Shown here piece after piece: positions 36,376-46,624 of a stretch of DNA of 64,000 nucleotides. Position 1 is the stretch's first letter. Each line of letters begins with the position of its first letter. The stretch spans positions 868,001 through 932,000 of the forward strand of contig NZ_CP073013.1 in assembly GCF_020694005.1 (NCBI RefSeq), read 5' to 3'. The stretch is from Marinomonas profundi (GTDB lineage: Bacteria > Pseudomonadota > Gammaproteobacteria > Pseudomonadales > Marinomonadaceae). Under the pieces are notes generated by a model. It worked only from the letters and a program-made list of their open reading frames with translations, was not told the origin of the DNA and did not search any database. The position numbers were made by a program, and so were the translations under genes.

Positions 36376-37197
36376 AAGTCAGCTAAAAATTGTCTTACTT
36401 GTTCGTATGTTCCCTATGTAGACAGCTTAATTAGGACTAAGAAAGCAGTAAATAAAGATAACGATTTAACTGATGAGACAGAAAAACAGGCTGTTTTTGT
36501 CATTTTATCCCCTGATGGAAAAGTTGATAACGTACACCTTCACCCTCGCTGGTGTGGAATCAGTTTCCAACAATTGGTTAATGAAATAAAGAAGCGGCTA
36601 CAGCAGCATTTTTTCGACGCACCGTTTAATAAATGGTATTTGGTATTAAAGGATTTTTTACTGCATTTGGAGAACCTTGTGAACGACGAAGAACAAAATA
36701 GCGCTCAAGAAGAATTCGTTTTGACGCACCTTGGTGAAATATCTCAGGCCTGGAATTTGCTCAAAAACACCTTGCAGAGCGTCCAACAAAAAGCCCATAC
36801 GAAACTAGAGCAGCATCCGGAGCTAAACGGTATATTACGCAGCCAAAAGTCTTCTTGGTTCGGTTTGCCTACCACTATTCTCTATAGCAAAGATGAAATG
36901 ACAGAGGCGGTACTTTTCGCCACTGGCGTACCATCTGTGGACATAGCTGATGACGATCCACGCAATGCAGGAAAGCACATTTTCATCCAAATTCATATTC
37001 AAACAGATGATGAAGAACTAGAACTTGAAAGCATTCATGAATCCTTAGCAAATAAAGCGGTTAATCATTGGTATTCTGGCGGAAGCAAATGCTTTAGATG
37101 GCCTGTCAATGAGCTGTCGATCGAGGGAATAACAAAAGAGTTTGTTTCAACTTTTGAAGCAATTAATAACTTATCACCTCTGTCCTTAAACAAATAA
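36376..37197 (+). pseudogene. 5'-truncated gene, possibly PD-(D/E)XK nuclease family
   Basis: An open frame of about 273 codons runs from just after a TGA near 36373 to 37197, with no ATG near its beginning; the first usable start (TTG 36574) lies inside what reads as continuous protein (VFVILSPDGKVDNVHLHP before it). The layout, a strand with SPDG, then W-CGISFQQLVNEIKKRL and a long helical part, resembles the C-terminal half of PD-(D/E)XK nuclease-family proteins found in restriction islands; that assignment is tentative. The catalytic N-terminal half would be lost at the IS5 junction. Same strand as abi and hsdR. Confidence 0.5.
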
Positions 37198-37381
37198 GAA
37201 AGGCTTAAAAAATGCTCCGATATACTTTTCAGATTGACGAGGTCGTCATTTTTAACCATACTTATTGCAACATAACCGTCACGCTTAGTGCTCTTTTTTC
37301 TTCGATTAAAGATGTAACGCGCAACCTTGGCGGTTTTTTTACACCTAAAAAAAACCAGTCAAAAAAGCAAAAGGCTAGTAC

Positions 37382-38314
37382 ATGCCTTTAATGCCATACA
37401 CAAAGCCTTCTCTTACCTTTTCAGACCAAGTGAATCACCTGAAAAATAAAGGTATGTTGCTCAAAGATAAAACCTTTGCTGAAAGTACATTAGCCAATAT
37501 TAGCTACTATCGCTTAAGTGCATATTGGTACCCTTTTAGACTGCGTGATACGGCCTCCCCACAGCAAGTGTTAGATCAATTTGAGAAAGAGACTTTTTTT
37601 GAAGATGCTCTTTTTCTATATGAAACAGATCGAAAGTTACGCTCTTTAGTCACAGACGCCATTGAAAGAGTCGAAGTTTCTGTTCGTACTCAATTCACTT
37701 ACCATATCGGGCATAGATACTGTGCCTTTGGGTACGCAGACAAGAACAATTTCCACAATAAGTTTGATCATCACAAGTGGCTTACTCAATTACAAAGTGA
37801 AGTACACCGTTCAAAAGACGAGTTTATCGATCACTACAAAAACACTTTCCAAAACTTCCCTTCAATTCCCATTTGGATGCTGACAGAAGTAATGTCATTG
37901 GGTACTTTATCATTTGGTTATGGTGGTTTAATAAATGATCAAAAAAAAGGAATTGAAGATAAAAAAGCTATCGTTCAGCACTTTAATCTCCACCATAAAA
38001 AGCTTGGCGACTGGCTACACACGCTAACGTACGTTAGAAACGTACGCGCACATCATAGTAGGTTATGGAATCGTACGTTATCCATCAAACCAGATAAAAC
38101 AAAAGAAGCAAACTGGCTGTCTCCTCTAACACCGAGAAATGATAGAATTTTTTATATTCTACTCATGCTAAGACATTTACTAAGAGCTACGGGGAATGGT
38201 GAAGATTGGGCACAGCAAGTAAACCAAGCCCTCGACCTACTTGCTCATAATAAACGCTGGCGATCAGCAATGGGAATGCTTGACAATTGGAGCGAACACC
38301 CAATATGGAAATAA
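37382..38314 (+). CDS. Abi_2-family abortive infection protein with HEPN RNase motif
   Basis: 310 residues of the AbiD/AbiF (Abi_2) type. The N-terminal FSDQVNHLKNKGMLL and SYYRLSAYWYPFR (about residues 12-55) and YETDRKLRSLVTDAIERVEVSVRTQ (about 80-104) are typical. The C-terminal RNVRAHHSRLWNR (about 220-232) carries the R-N-x4-H signature of HEPN ribonucleases, suggesting that it cuts RNA on phage infection. It starts at ATG 37382, and its stop overlaps the hsdR start by 10 bp, so the two are translationally linked. That link suggests Abi is a back-up to the restriction system. Intact. Confidence 0.85.
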   Translation: MPLMPYTKPSLTFSDQVNHLKNKGMLLKDKTFAESTLANISYYRLSAYWYPFRLRDTASPQQVLDQFEKETFFEDALFLYETDRKLRSLVTDAIERVEVSVRTQFTYHIGHRYCAFGYADKNNFHNKFDHHKWLTQLQSEVHRSKDEFIDHYKNTFQNFPSIPIWMLTEVMSLGTLSFGYGGLINDQKKGIEDKKAIVQHFNLHHKKLGDWLHTLTYVRNVRAHHSRLWNRTLSIKPDKTKEANWLSPLTPRNDRIFYILLMLRHLLRATGNGEDWAQQVNQALDLLAHNKRWRSAMGMLDNWSEHPIWK

Positions 38315-40608
38315 CTACACAACAAACAATCTACTTCACAGAAGAAGCGAGCTCTAAGATCCCAGCGTTAACTCTTCTGACTAATCTTGGCTATAAGTTT
38401 ATTCCACCAACTGAATGTGAAGCCTTACGTAGCAATAGTCTAACCAGTGAGAAAAAGAGCTCTTATCAAGTTATTCTACTCCCTGTAATGCGTGCTTTTT
38501 TAGCCAAACAAACATTTCCGTTTGCAGGTAAACAACATAACTTGTCTGAAGCCGCTATTGATAAGGTGATGCATGAGCTTAACCCTGCTATGAATTTAGG
38601 CTTAAAAGCGGCCAATGAAAAAATTTACAATGCACTGATGTATGGCATAAGTGTTACTGAATTTATAGATGGTAAAAAAGCATCTCCCACCATTAAGCTA
38701 ATTGATTGGCACGATATAAGTAACAACCAGTTTCACTTCACAGAAGAATTGATGGTACGAAATACAGAAGGCACTAGCAATCGAGTTCCTGATATTGTGT
38801 GTTTTGTAAATGGCTTACCATTGGTTGTGATTGAGGCGAAGCGTCCGGATTCCAATAAAGAAGGTAAATCGACCAATAGCGAGGCAATTTCACAGCATAT
38901 TCGTAATCAAGGGCAGACAGAAATCCCTCATTTATATGCCTATAGCCAATTGCTGTTAGCGATAAATGGACATGAAGGTTTATACGCGACCTGCGGCACA
39001 CCTGAAAAATTTTGGGCAAAATGGAAAGAAGAACATATTCCAGAAGCGGAATTTGTAAGACTTAAAAACAATAAACTAAACAATGAGCAGCTAAATGCCT
39101 TGTTTAATCATCGCTCTACCAGAGTAAAAGATAATTACCTTTCGCTTGTCGCTGCCGGGGAACTAACCGTTACCGACCAAGACAGATTAATTGTTAGCCT
39201 GTTACGTCCTGATCGCCTCCTCGAAATGACCCGCTTGTTTACCTTGTTTGATCAAAAAGCAGGAAAAATTGTGGCTCGTTATCAACAGGTATTTGGCATA
39301 AAGGCACTGGTAGAGCGCATCAACACTTTTGATGATTCTGGGGCTCGTGAAGGTGGTGTTATCTGGCACACCACGGGCAGCGGTAAGTCATTTACCATGG
39401 TATTTCTATCAAAAGCCCTTATTTGGCTAGAAGAACTCGCTCAATGCCGATTAATCATTGTAACCGACCGTGTGGATTTAGAAGATCAACTCAGCAGTAC
39501 TTTTGCCTCTGGTGGTGTACTAACCTACCGAGATAGAAAAGATGCCATGGCCACCACTGGTAAACGTTTAGCGGAACAAATTGGTCAAGGAAACGAGCGA
39601 GTTATTTTCTCAATAATTAATAAGTTTGGCTCTGCTATTAAGCAAAAAGATTGTTATAACGACAGCCCAAATATTATTGTATTAGTGGATGAAGGCCACC
39701 GAAGTCAAAACGGTGAAAACAACATTCGCATGCAGCAGACGCTGCCTAAAGCGGCATTTATTGCTTTTACTGGTACACCACTTTTAAAAGACGATAAAAC
39801 AGAAAATAAATTCGGAAAGATCATTCACTCTTACACTATGCAGCAAGCGGTTGAAGATCAAACCGTTACACCACTTTTGTATGAAGAACGCATTCCTGAA
39901 TTGAATGTTAACGATAAAGCCATTGATGCTTGGTTTGAACGTAGTACCAGCCAACTCAGTGACGAACAAAAAACCGACTTGAAGAAAAAGTTTTCACAAA
40001 GAGGTCAGATCTACCAAGCCGAAGGCCGAATTGAATTAGTCGCTTACGATATTTCCGATCATTTCCAAAACTTTAAGCAGCAAGGGTTAAAAGGACAATT
40101 AGCCTGTGACTCTAAGGCATCTGCTATTCGCTACAAAACGGCATTAGATAAAATTGGTGCAGTTACTTCGGTTGTCGCCATATCCTCCCCTGACACCCGT
40201 GAGGGGCACGATACTGTTGATCAAGAAAGCAAAGACCTTGTACAAAATTGGTGGAAGTCTAACGTTAATAAAATGGACGAGAAAGCCTACACCAAAGCTA
40301 TTATTGAAGAATTTAGCAGAGACGATGGTCCTGACATCATGATCGTGGTGGATAAGCTTTTAACAGGCTTTGATGAACCAAAGAACACCGTACTGTATAT
40401 AGACAAGTCACTAAAAGAGCACAACCTTATTCAAGCCATTGCTCGTGTAAACCGCTTACACAGCAAAAAGCAGTTTGGTTACTTGATTGACTACAGAGGT
40501 ATTTTAAGAGAGCTTGATACCACTATTGAGAAGTACCAAGACCTTGCAGAACGCACTCAAGGCGGTTTTGATATTGATGATCTGAAAGGTTTGTTGTGGT
40601 TGAATTAG
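38305..40608 (+). pseudogene. hsdR: Type I restriction subunit HsdR, N-terminal fragment
   Basis: About 766 codons from ATG 38305 (overlapping the Abi stop) to a stop supplied by the IS3 element at 40592. The PD-(D/E)XK nuclease region (VPDIVCFVNGLPLVVIEAKRP, about residues 160-185) is followed by the SF2 translocase with Walker A TTGSGKS (about 355-361) and DEGH motif (VLVDEGHRSQ). The second RecA lobe follows. The gene continues at 41819 in the same frame once the IS and one GTT target copy are removed. The fragment keeps nuclease and motor domains but lacks the C-terminal HsdM-binding region. No hsdM or hsdS is in the window. Confidence 0.92.
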
Positions 40609-40653
40609 CCGGACACTTCAATAAAGGATAATATCCAATTATTGAGGTGTAAA

Positions 40654-40941
40654 ATGACTAAACGTACTAACAAACAATATCCAAACGATTTTAAGCAAGA
40701 AGCGGTGGCGCTGGTGATTGAGCAAGGTTACTCCGTTGTTGAGGCTGCCGCTTCACTGAATATCACTGACAAGCTACTTTATAACTGGGTAGCGAAGTTT
40801 AAACAACAAGATGAAGATTCAGAGTTGTCGAAGGATGAGCGGGCTGAACTCGTTCAGCTCAGAAAAGACAATAAGCGCTTGCTGATGGAGCGCGAAATAT
40901 TAAAAAAGGCTTCAGCGTTTTTCGCAAAAGAAATGAAATAA
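40654..40941 (+). CDS. IS3-family transposase OrfA (copy 1)
   Basis: 95 residues from ATG 40654 (GAGGTG site). Helix-turn-helix DNA-binding domain (YPNDFKQEAVALVIEQGYSVVEAAASLNI) followed by a leucine-zipper-like coiled coil (LVQLRKDNKRLLMEREILKKA). Ends FFAKEMK; the OrfB frame is open across this point, so a programmed frameshift probably makes the OrfAB transposase. Confidence 0.92.
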   Translation: MTKRTNKQYPNDFKQEAVALVIEQGYSVVEAAASLNITDKLLYNWVAKFKQQDEDSELSKDERAELVQLRKDNKRLLMEREILKKASAFFAKEMK

Positions 40942-40997
40942 AATATTCATTTCTCAAAAGTTTAGGTAAGCAGTACCCAGTTGCCATATCGTGTAAA

Positions 40998-41810
40998 GTG
41001 ATGCGCGTTAGCAAATCTGCATACTATGCTTGGCGAAAACGTCCCGCGATAATTATCAGTGCACAAACACTGAATTTACATCGTAGGGCGAAGGCGCTTT
41101 TTGAAGATAGTCGAGGCAGTCTGGGTAGCCGAGAGCTTGCGAAAAAGCTTCGCAAAGAAGACTTTGATGTTAGCCGGCATCGTGTCATTGGCTTGATGAA
41201 ACGATTGGGGTTAGTCGTTAAGCAGCGTATCGCTTACAAAGTCACCACAAAGCGCAAAGACAGTGATGCTGTAGCGGATAATTTATTGAACATGAATTTT
41301 AACCCGTTAGGCCCAAACCAGGTGTGGGCTGGGGATGTGTCATATTTAAAAACAGGCGAAGGCTGGCTATACCTTGCTATTGTAATGGATTTATTTGGTC
41401 GTCGCATAGTGGGTTGGCACACGTCAAAACGTATGACGACAGACTTAATTGAGCATGCATTTTTAAAAGCACATCGCTTACGACAGCCGCCAAAGGGCTT
41501 AGTGTTTCATAGCGACAGAGGCTCGCAATACACGAGTAAACACTTTAGAAGCCTATTAAAACGGCTTGATTGCCGCTCTAGCATGGGTGACGTCGGTGCG
41601 TGTTGGGATAATGCCGTGGTTGAAAGGTTCTTCGGCAGTTTAAAACATGATTGGTTGTTCAAGGTAGCACAACCAACAAGAGAGCATATGAAGCAAGATG
41701 TTGCGGCGTATGTGAAATATTACAATCTGGAGCGATTACATTCGTCGAATGGCGACCAATCACCCATTGAGTATGAAAACTCCTTTAGGAAAGTGTCCGG
41801 TTGGACTTGA
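40998..41810 (+). CDS. IS3-family transposase OrfB (copy 1)
   Basis: Integrase-like DDE domain, 270 residues from the first apparent start; the frame is open further upstream (KSLGKQYPVAISCKVM), as expected if it is reached by frameshift from OrfA. Catalytic segments: WAGDVSYLKT, VFHSDRGSQY and the DNAVVERFFGSLKHD region with the Glu. The frame is intact, so the element is probably active. It supplies the stop that ends the hsdR fragment only indirectly. Confidence 0.92.
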   Translation: MMRVSKSAYYAWRKRPAIIISAQTLNLHRRAKALFEDSRGSLGSRELAKKLRKEDFDVSRHRVIGLMKRLGLVVKQRIAYKVTTKRKDSDAVADNLLNMNFNPLGPNQVWAGDVSYLKTGEGWLYLAIVMDLFGRRIVGWHTSKRMTTDLIEHAFLKAHRLRQPPKGLVFHSDRGSQYTSKHFRSLLKRLDCRSSMGDVGACWDNAVVERFFGSLKHDWLFKVAQPTREHMKQDVAAYVKYYNLERLHSSNGDQSPIEYENSFRKVSGWT

Positions 41811-41818
41811 CCAGAACA

Positions 41819-42837
41819 GTTTGTATAACCGCATGGATACCGAATACAAAAAACTTCCAGGCCTACACAGTGAGTTGTGGTTATTATTTGAAGGGGTTAA
41901 GAATAAACAAGATGGCCCCGCTTTGCGTCAAGCACTTGCACCTAAAATACAGGAAATAGGTACAAATCTGACGGATACAAATCTTAAGAAACGTGATGAC
42001 TTTTACTCTACACTCACTGCGTTTTCAAACTGCATGAAAGTAGCACTGCAATCAGCCACCTACTTTGAAGATAAGTCCTTCGATAATAGACGTGACCTAT
42101 ACAAGCGTGACTTAAAAGTTTTTGTCCATCTGCGTAAACAAGTACGCGAAGATGCAGGTGAGACCGTGAATTACGATGCATACTCAGAAGACATCAGAAG
42201 CCTTCTCGACAAGCACATTGCAGGTATAGAAATAAAAGAGCCTGACGGTGCTTACTTAGTTGCTAACTTAGGAAAAGACTTAAAGCCGCAGGATATAAGC
42301 GATGACGAGGCTCGTAACCAAACGGATAAGATTACTGGCCGAATTACAAAAATGATTAAGCAAGACTTAGAAGATGATCCCTATGCTCAAGAGTATTTTT
42401 CTAAGATGCTTAAAAAGGCGATTGAAGATGCTAGAGCCATGTTTGATGCACCAGTTAAACAATACATTCTCTTTGCTGACTTTGAACAGGAAGTGAAAAA
42501 TCGCAAAGTGGCTGATATTCCCAAGGATTTTGTAGATGATGCAGGCAAGCTAAACAAACATGCGCAAGCTTACTTTGGTTTGTACAAACATCTATTTGAT
42601 GCTGAATTCTTAACTGAGAAGGCACTAGATAATAAAAAGCTAGTATCGATTGCTTTTGATATTGATGCAGTTGTAAATGATGCGGTCGCAGAGTATTCCA
42701 TTAACCCTGCGGAAATTGAAAACGCTATACACATGAAGTTATTACCAATGTTATTTAGTGATCTTGGCCTTGATAATGCTCAAAAGCTGATTGAAGAAGT
42801 GCTGAAGATAACCCGATTAGGTATAGCTAGAGGCTAA
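41819..42837 (+). pseudogene. hsdR: Type I restriction subunit HsdR, C-terminal fragment
   Basis: Continuation of hsdR beyond the IS3 element. After excision the junction reads DDLKGLYNRMDTEYKK, an uninterrupted frame. About 338 codons of the helical C-terminal region used to join the HsdM2S core (YSEDIRSLLDKHIAGIEI, FADFEQEVKNRKV). The open frame can be extended back into the IS to an ATG at 41749, but that start is not native. It ends 4 bp before the next gene. Confidence 0.92.
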
Positions 42838-42841
42838 TAAA

Positions 42842-43666
42842 GTGAGTCAAAAAACAGTAGCCGCTTCTATTCATTCAAAAGAAAGCAGAACATCAAATAA
42901 AAAAGGTGTTTTTACCTATGGTAACGACACCATTCACTATGATGTTATTCGTAAAACAAAGCCTGCTGATAACACTAAAAAAGTAGCACGCAAGGTAATT
43001 ATTAAGGTTCATCCAGATCAACGTGTTGTGGCTACTGTGCCTCATGATGCAAGAGATGATGCTATTCAAGGTGCCATGCATAAGCGTGCCAGATGGATTT
43101 GGCAAAGTATTAATGAATTTGCAAAGCAAAAAGACGCGGTTTTAGCTAAGCGTTACGTGAGTGGCGAAACCCAATTTTATTTAGGTAAGCGCTATGTGCT
43201 AAAGGTCATCGTTGATGCCGAGCAAGCCCCAAACATAAAGCTAAGCCGTGGCAAATTGAACCTTACAATCAAGCACGAAGTGAATAAAGACATTGATGAT
43301 CGGTTGATGAACATTAAACCGTTAATCGACAAGTGGTATCAACAGAAAGCAAAAACGGTTTTCAATGATCGACTACTAGCGCTCTTACCAAAAACAACGT
43401 GGGTGATAGGAATCCCTTCTTTTCGCGTAATGGCTATGAAAAAACAATGGGGAAGCTGCTCTACCAAAGGCAACCTGATGCTCAACCCTCACCTTATTAA
43501 AGCACCTAAAGAATGCATTGATTACGTGATTTTGCACGAACTTTGCCATATCGCAGAACACAACCACAGTGAGCGTTTCTGGCGTTTATTAACCCAAGTA
43601 ATGCCTAACTGGAAAGACGTAAAAGCAAAATTGGATGATATGGCTGAAATGTTTTTAAACGACTAA
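42842..43666 (+). CDS. YgjP-like (DUF45) zinc metallopeptidase
   Basis: 274 residues with the zinc-protease signature HELCHIAEHNHSERFW (HExxH plus a downstream His, about residues 230-245) and the family segment KKQWGSCSTKGNLMLNPHLI before it. It starts with GTG at 42842, 4 bp after hsdR. Genes of this family often end type I restriction operons, and the close spacing here agrees, but their role there is not known. The N-terminal region (about 1-50) is polar and longer than in E. coli YgjP. Intact. Confidence 0.88.
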   Translation: MSQKTVAASIHSKESRTSNKKGVFTYGNDTIHYDVIRKTKPADNTKKVARKVIIKVHPDQRVVATVPHDARDDAIQGAMHKRARWIWQSINEFAKQKDAVLAKRYVSGETQFYLGKRYVLKVIVDAEQAPNIKLSRGKLNLTIKHEVNKDIDDRLMNIKPLIDKWYQQKAKTVFNDRLLALLPKTTWVIGIPSFRVMAMKKQWGSCSTKGNLMLNPHLIKAPKECIDYVILHELCHIAEHNHSERFWRLLTQVMPNWKDVKAKLDDMAEMFLND

Positions 43667-43718
43667 CTTTTAAAAGTTAGTATGACATGGGCTGAATGAA
43701 CTAGAGGATCCAATTCGT

Positions 43719-44123
43719 TCACATCCTACTTAAAAAGAAATCTCTAACCTCATAAAAATCATTAATCGAACTATTTTTTAACAAATATTCTTTAACCGAA
43801 AGCCCCTCAAAAAGAGGATGATTAATAGGTCTTTTAAAAGAGCTGTAATGTAAGCCAATTGGTACACTTTGGTGTATCGCCTTATAAATACCAGCCAATA
43901 AAGATAATCGTTCTATTATTTGGAGCTCTAAATCTAGCATTCCAATCTCTTCACTGATTTCCTGCCAATACTTCCATTTCTCTGTTTGAATCCCCCCAAG
44001 TAATGTCGCCATTTCATCATCAGACAAGTCCCAGCATTGCTGGGAACTTTGCTGCTTCAACCAAAGAATGACATTGGCACAATTTTTACTAAGGTCCAAT
44101 TTATCTAATGTTGATATATCCAT
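43719..44123 (-). CDS. Small protein with a DUF2384-like (MbcA/ParS/Xre antitoxin) C-terminus
   Basis: 134 residues from ATG 44123 with a good GGAG site 7 bp upstream. The C-terminal part (NHPLFEGLSVKEYLLKNSSINDFYEVRDFF, about residues 102-131) resembles the DUF2384 domain of RES-Xre type antitoxins; the N-terminal half is helical. No RES toxin is adjacent. It is separated from the int-linked gene at 47042 by an IS66 inserted 26 bp upstream, so it has lost its original promoter region. Assignment is tentative. Confidence 0.55.
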   Translation of the reverse strand: MDISTLDKLDLSKNCANVILWLKQQSSQQCWDLSDDEMATLLGGIQTEKWKYWQEISEEIGMLDLELQIIERLSLLAGIYKAIHQSVPIGLHYSSFKRPINHPLFEGLSVKEYLLKNSSINDFYEVRDFFLSRM

Positions 44124-44238
44124 TTTCACTCCATAATTGAAAGTACAACGTAAGCGCCCTTAAATCTGCATTCTTGCTGACCTTCTCGTAATATCAGAAC
44201 CTAACACCTGTTTACTTTAACCATGAACAGGTGTCTTT

Positions 44239-44562
44239 ATGAATACTTTTTCGGATCCTCAATCCCGTGCTGACTTTTGGCGGGCGCAAGTCACAGCTGC
44301 TGAGGCAGCGGCCATGTCCAGTGCTCGGTTCTGCAAAGAAAACGATCTCAATTATTCTCAATTCATGTATTGGCGGCAGAAATGTCAGACACCATCAGCC
44401 CCAATATCGGAGGACAAGTCGTCCAGTTTTATCAAAGTGGAACCTTCATTGGGCCAGTTAGGGTCAGGCTTGTCGGTGTCTTTGCCAAATGGCATGCAAA
44501 TCCACGGTATTGATTCGACCAATGTGACCTTGGTTCGTCAGTTGTTGGAGTGGGCGTTATGA
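44239..44562 (+). CDS. tnpA: IS66 TnpA
   Basis: 107-residue accessory protein with an N-terminal helix-turn-helix (RADFWRAQVTAAEAAAMSSARFCKENDLNYSQFMYWRQK pattern, about residues 9-48). First gene of IS66, starting ATG 44239 at GGTGTCTTT. Its stop overlaps the tnpB start as ATGA, the usual coupling in this family. Confidence 0.9.
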   Translation: MNTFSDPQSRADFWRAQVTAAEAAAMSSARFCKENDLNYSQFMYWRQKCQTPSAPISEDKSSSFIKVEPSLGQLGSGLSVSLPNGMQIHGIDSTNVTLVRQLLEWAL

Positions 44563-44924
44563 CACGTTATTTTCGCCCGTCGGTCGACATGCCTAAGATC
44601 TATCTTTATCGTCAGCCAGTGGATTTTCGTAAAGCCGCTGTGGGGCTGGCAGCGATTGTGGAGCAGGAGTTGGCGCAGAATCCTTTTGATGGTGCTTTGT
44701 ATGCGTTTACCAATCGGCACCGGAACAAAATTAAATGTTTATTTTGGGAGGACAATGGTTTTGTGCTGTATTACAAAACCCTTGCCGAGGACAAGTTTCG
44801 TTGGCCCAAAAAGGGTGACGAGGTGATCTCTCTTACTGGACAACAGATTAATTGGCTGCTGGATGGCTATGATATAACGGCGATGAAAGGCCATAAAAAA
44901 TTGCATTATGAGTCTGTTTTTTAA
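44559..44924 (+). CDS. tnpB: IS66 TnpB (IS66 Orf2)
   Basis: 121 residues from ATG 44559 overlapping the tnpA stop. Typical Orf2 features: YLYRQPVDFRKAAVGLAAIVE near the N-terminus, then NRHRNKIKCLFWEDNGFVLYYK. Required for transposition in family members, biochemical role unknown. Intact. Confidence 0.93.
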   Translation: MTRYFRPSVDMPKIYLYRQPVDFRKAAVGLAAIVEQELAQNPFDGALYAFTNRHRNKIKCLFWEDNGFVLYYKTLAEDKFRWPKKGDEVISLTGQQINWLLDGYDITAMKGHKKLHYESVF

Positions 44925-44959
44925 CGCGTTTTAGGGGCTGTTATGATAAAATAACGTAC

Positions 44960-46624
44960 ATGAAAACAGCCCCTAATACGCACAACATCTCGGTCAATTA
45001 TGCGACTCTGTCACAGGCGGAGTTGTTGTCGTTGCTGGTCAAAAAAGACCAAGATCTCGTGCAAAAAGATCAGGTGTTAGCGCAAAGAGATCAGGTACTA
45101 GAGCTGAAAAATCAGCTCCTTGATGATCACCATCAGGTTATTCAGCATCAAAAAGCCTTGCTGGATGAAAGAGACCGTAAAATTGCACAGTTAGAGGAGC
45201 TCCTGCGCTTAGCCAAGGCTCAGAAGTTTGCGGCAAGCAGTGAAAAGTCCGTCTATCAAATCGATCTGTTTGATGAGGTGGAATTGGAAGCGGCCATTGC
45301 GGCTCTGATCGAACAACTGCCCGAAGACGTGCTTCCAGAAGCGGTTCGATCTCGTAAACGCCAACGTGGCTTCTCTGACAAACTGACTCGCGTACGGGTG
45401 GAACTGCGTTTGTCAGAAGAAGAAAAAGCCGGTGCCACGTCTACCTTTTTCAGCAAGGTCAAAGAAGAACTGGACATCATACCCGCCCAGGTTCGAGTGT
45501 TAGAGTACTGGCAGGAAAAAGCCGTCTTTAAAACACAAGAGGACCAAGCAGACCACATCGTTGTCGCCAAACGTCCTCTTCACCCACTCGGTAAATGTGC
45601 CATTAGCATCAGCGCGCTGGCTTACATCATCGCTGGAAAATATGCGGATGGCCTGCCCTTGTATCGCTTGGAAAAACAGATCGAACGTTACGGAGGGCAT
45701 TATGACCGCACCAGCATGGCCCACCACGTCATCCTGCTGACTGACAGAGTCCAGTCCCTACTGAATCTTGCTTGGGAAACCCAATTGGAAGCGGGGTACC
45801 TACAGGGTGACGAAACCCGTATCCAAGTGCTCAAAGAAGACGGCAAAACCGCCCAATCGGATAAATGGATGTGGGTGATACGCGGCGGACCGCCAGACAA
45901 ACCTATCGTGCGTTTTGAATACAACCCTTCCCGAAATGGGGAGGTACCCGTGCAGCTGCTCGATGGGTTTAAAGGTGTCCTGCAAGCCGATGGCTATGGC
46001 GGCTACAATGCCGTGTGCCAGAAATACAACCTAACTCGCATTGGTTGCTGGGATCACGTGCGCCGTAAATTTATTGAGGCCAGCAAAGGCGCTGACACCA
46101 AAAAGAAAAACAAAAACTCACCCCCTACCAAAGCCGAGGTGGCATTAAGCCATATCCGTAAACTCTACAGGATTGAAACACAGATAAAAGACCTGAGCGA
46201 CGCTGAGAAACATCGCGTGCGCCAAGAGCAAAGCCTTCCGGCCCTCAACACCTTTAAAGAATGGCTCGGCAATAATGTCGATAAAACCCCAAAAGACCAG
46301 CTGACCTACAAGGCCATCCGCTACGCCCTCAACCAATGGGAGACACTCACGGGATACTGCGAGGATGGGCAATTGCACATCAGCAATGTCTTGGCTGAGA
46401 ACGCCATCCGCCCCTTCGCAATTGGACGTAAGAATTGGTTATTCGCCGACACCTCACAAGGGGCCAAAGCCAGCGCGGCTTGGTACAGTCTTGTCGAAAC
46501 CGCCAAAGCCAACGGCCTAGAGCCTCATGCGTATATTTTGCATATCCTGCAGCACATCGCTAGCGCCGACACCGTTGAAAAATTAGAAGCCTTATTGCCT
46601 TGGCGTGTTAAAGCGGCGCTGTAA
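44960..46624 (+). CDS. tnpC: IS66 transposase TnpC
   Basis: 554-residue DDE transposase. An N-terminal coiled coil rich in repeated QKDQVLAQRDQ-type units (about residues 25-80) leads to a zinc-binding or linker region, then the catalytic domain with YLQGDETRIQVL, LQADGYGGYNAVC and ENAIRPFAIGRKNWLFADTSQGA. Starts ATG 44960. Full length, so this copy is probably functional; its tail identifies the fragment at 32466. Confidence 0.95.
   Translation: MKTAPNTHNISVNYATLSQAELLSLLVKKDQDLVQKDQVLAQRDQVLELKNQLLDDHHQVIQHQKALLDERDRKIAQLEELLRLAKAQKFAASSEKSVYQIDLFDEVELEAAIAALIEQLPEDVLPEAVRSRKRQRGFSDKLTRVRVELRLSEEEKAGATSTFFSKVKEELDIIPAQVRVLEYWQEKAVFKTQEDQADHIVVAKRPLHPLGKCAISISALAYIIAGKYADGLPLYRLEKQIERYGGHYDRTSMAHHVILLTDRVQSLLNLAWETQLEAGYLQGDETRIQVLKEDGKTAQSDKWMWVIRGGPPDKPIVRFEYNPSRNGEVPVQLLDGFKGVLQADGYGGYNAVCQKYNLTRIGCWDHVRRKFIEASKGADTKKKNKNSPPTKAEVALSHIRKLYRIETQIKDLSDAEKHRVRQEQSLPALNTFKEWLGNNVDKTPKDQLTYKAIRYALNQWETLTGYCEDGQLHISNVLAENAIRPFAIGRKNWLFADTSQGAKASAAWYSLVETAKANGLEPHAYILHILQHIASADTVEKLEALLPWRVKAAL

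Larger units (their letters stand above)
40592..41818 (+). mobile_element. IS3-family element, copy 1, inserted in hsdR
   Basis: 1,227 bp with imperfect terminal repeats (TGTTGTGG at the left, CCAGAACA at the right; inner CCGGACACTT shared). A 3-bp GTT target duplication flanks it (40589-40591 and 41819-41821). It is the same length as the element at 48098-49324, in the opposite orientation, with identical translated products. Confidence 0.93.
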
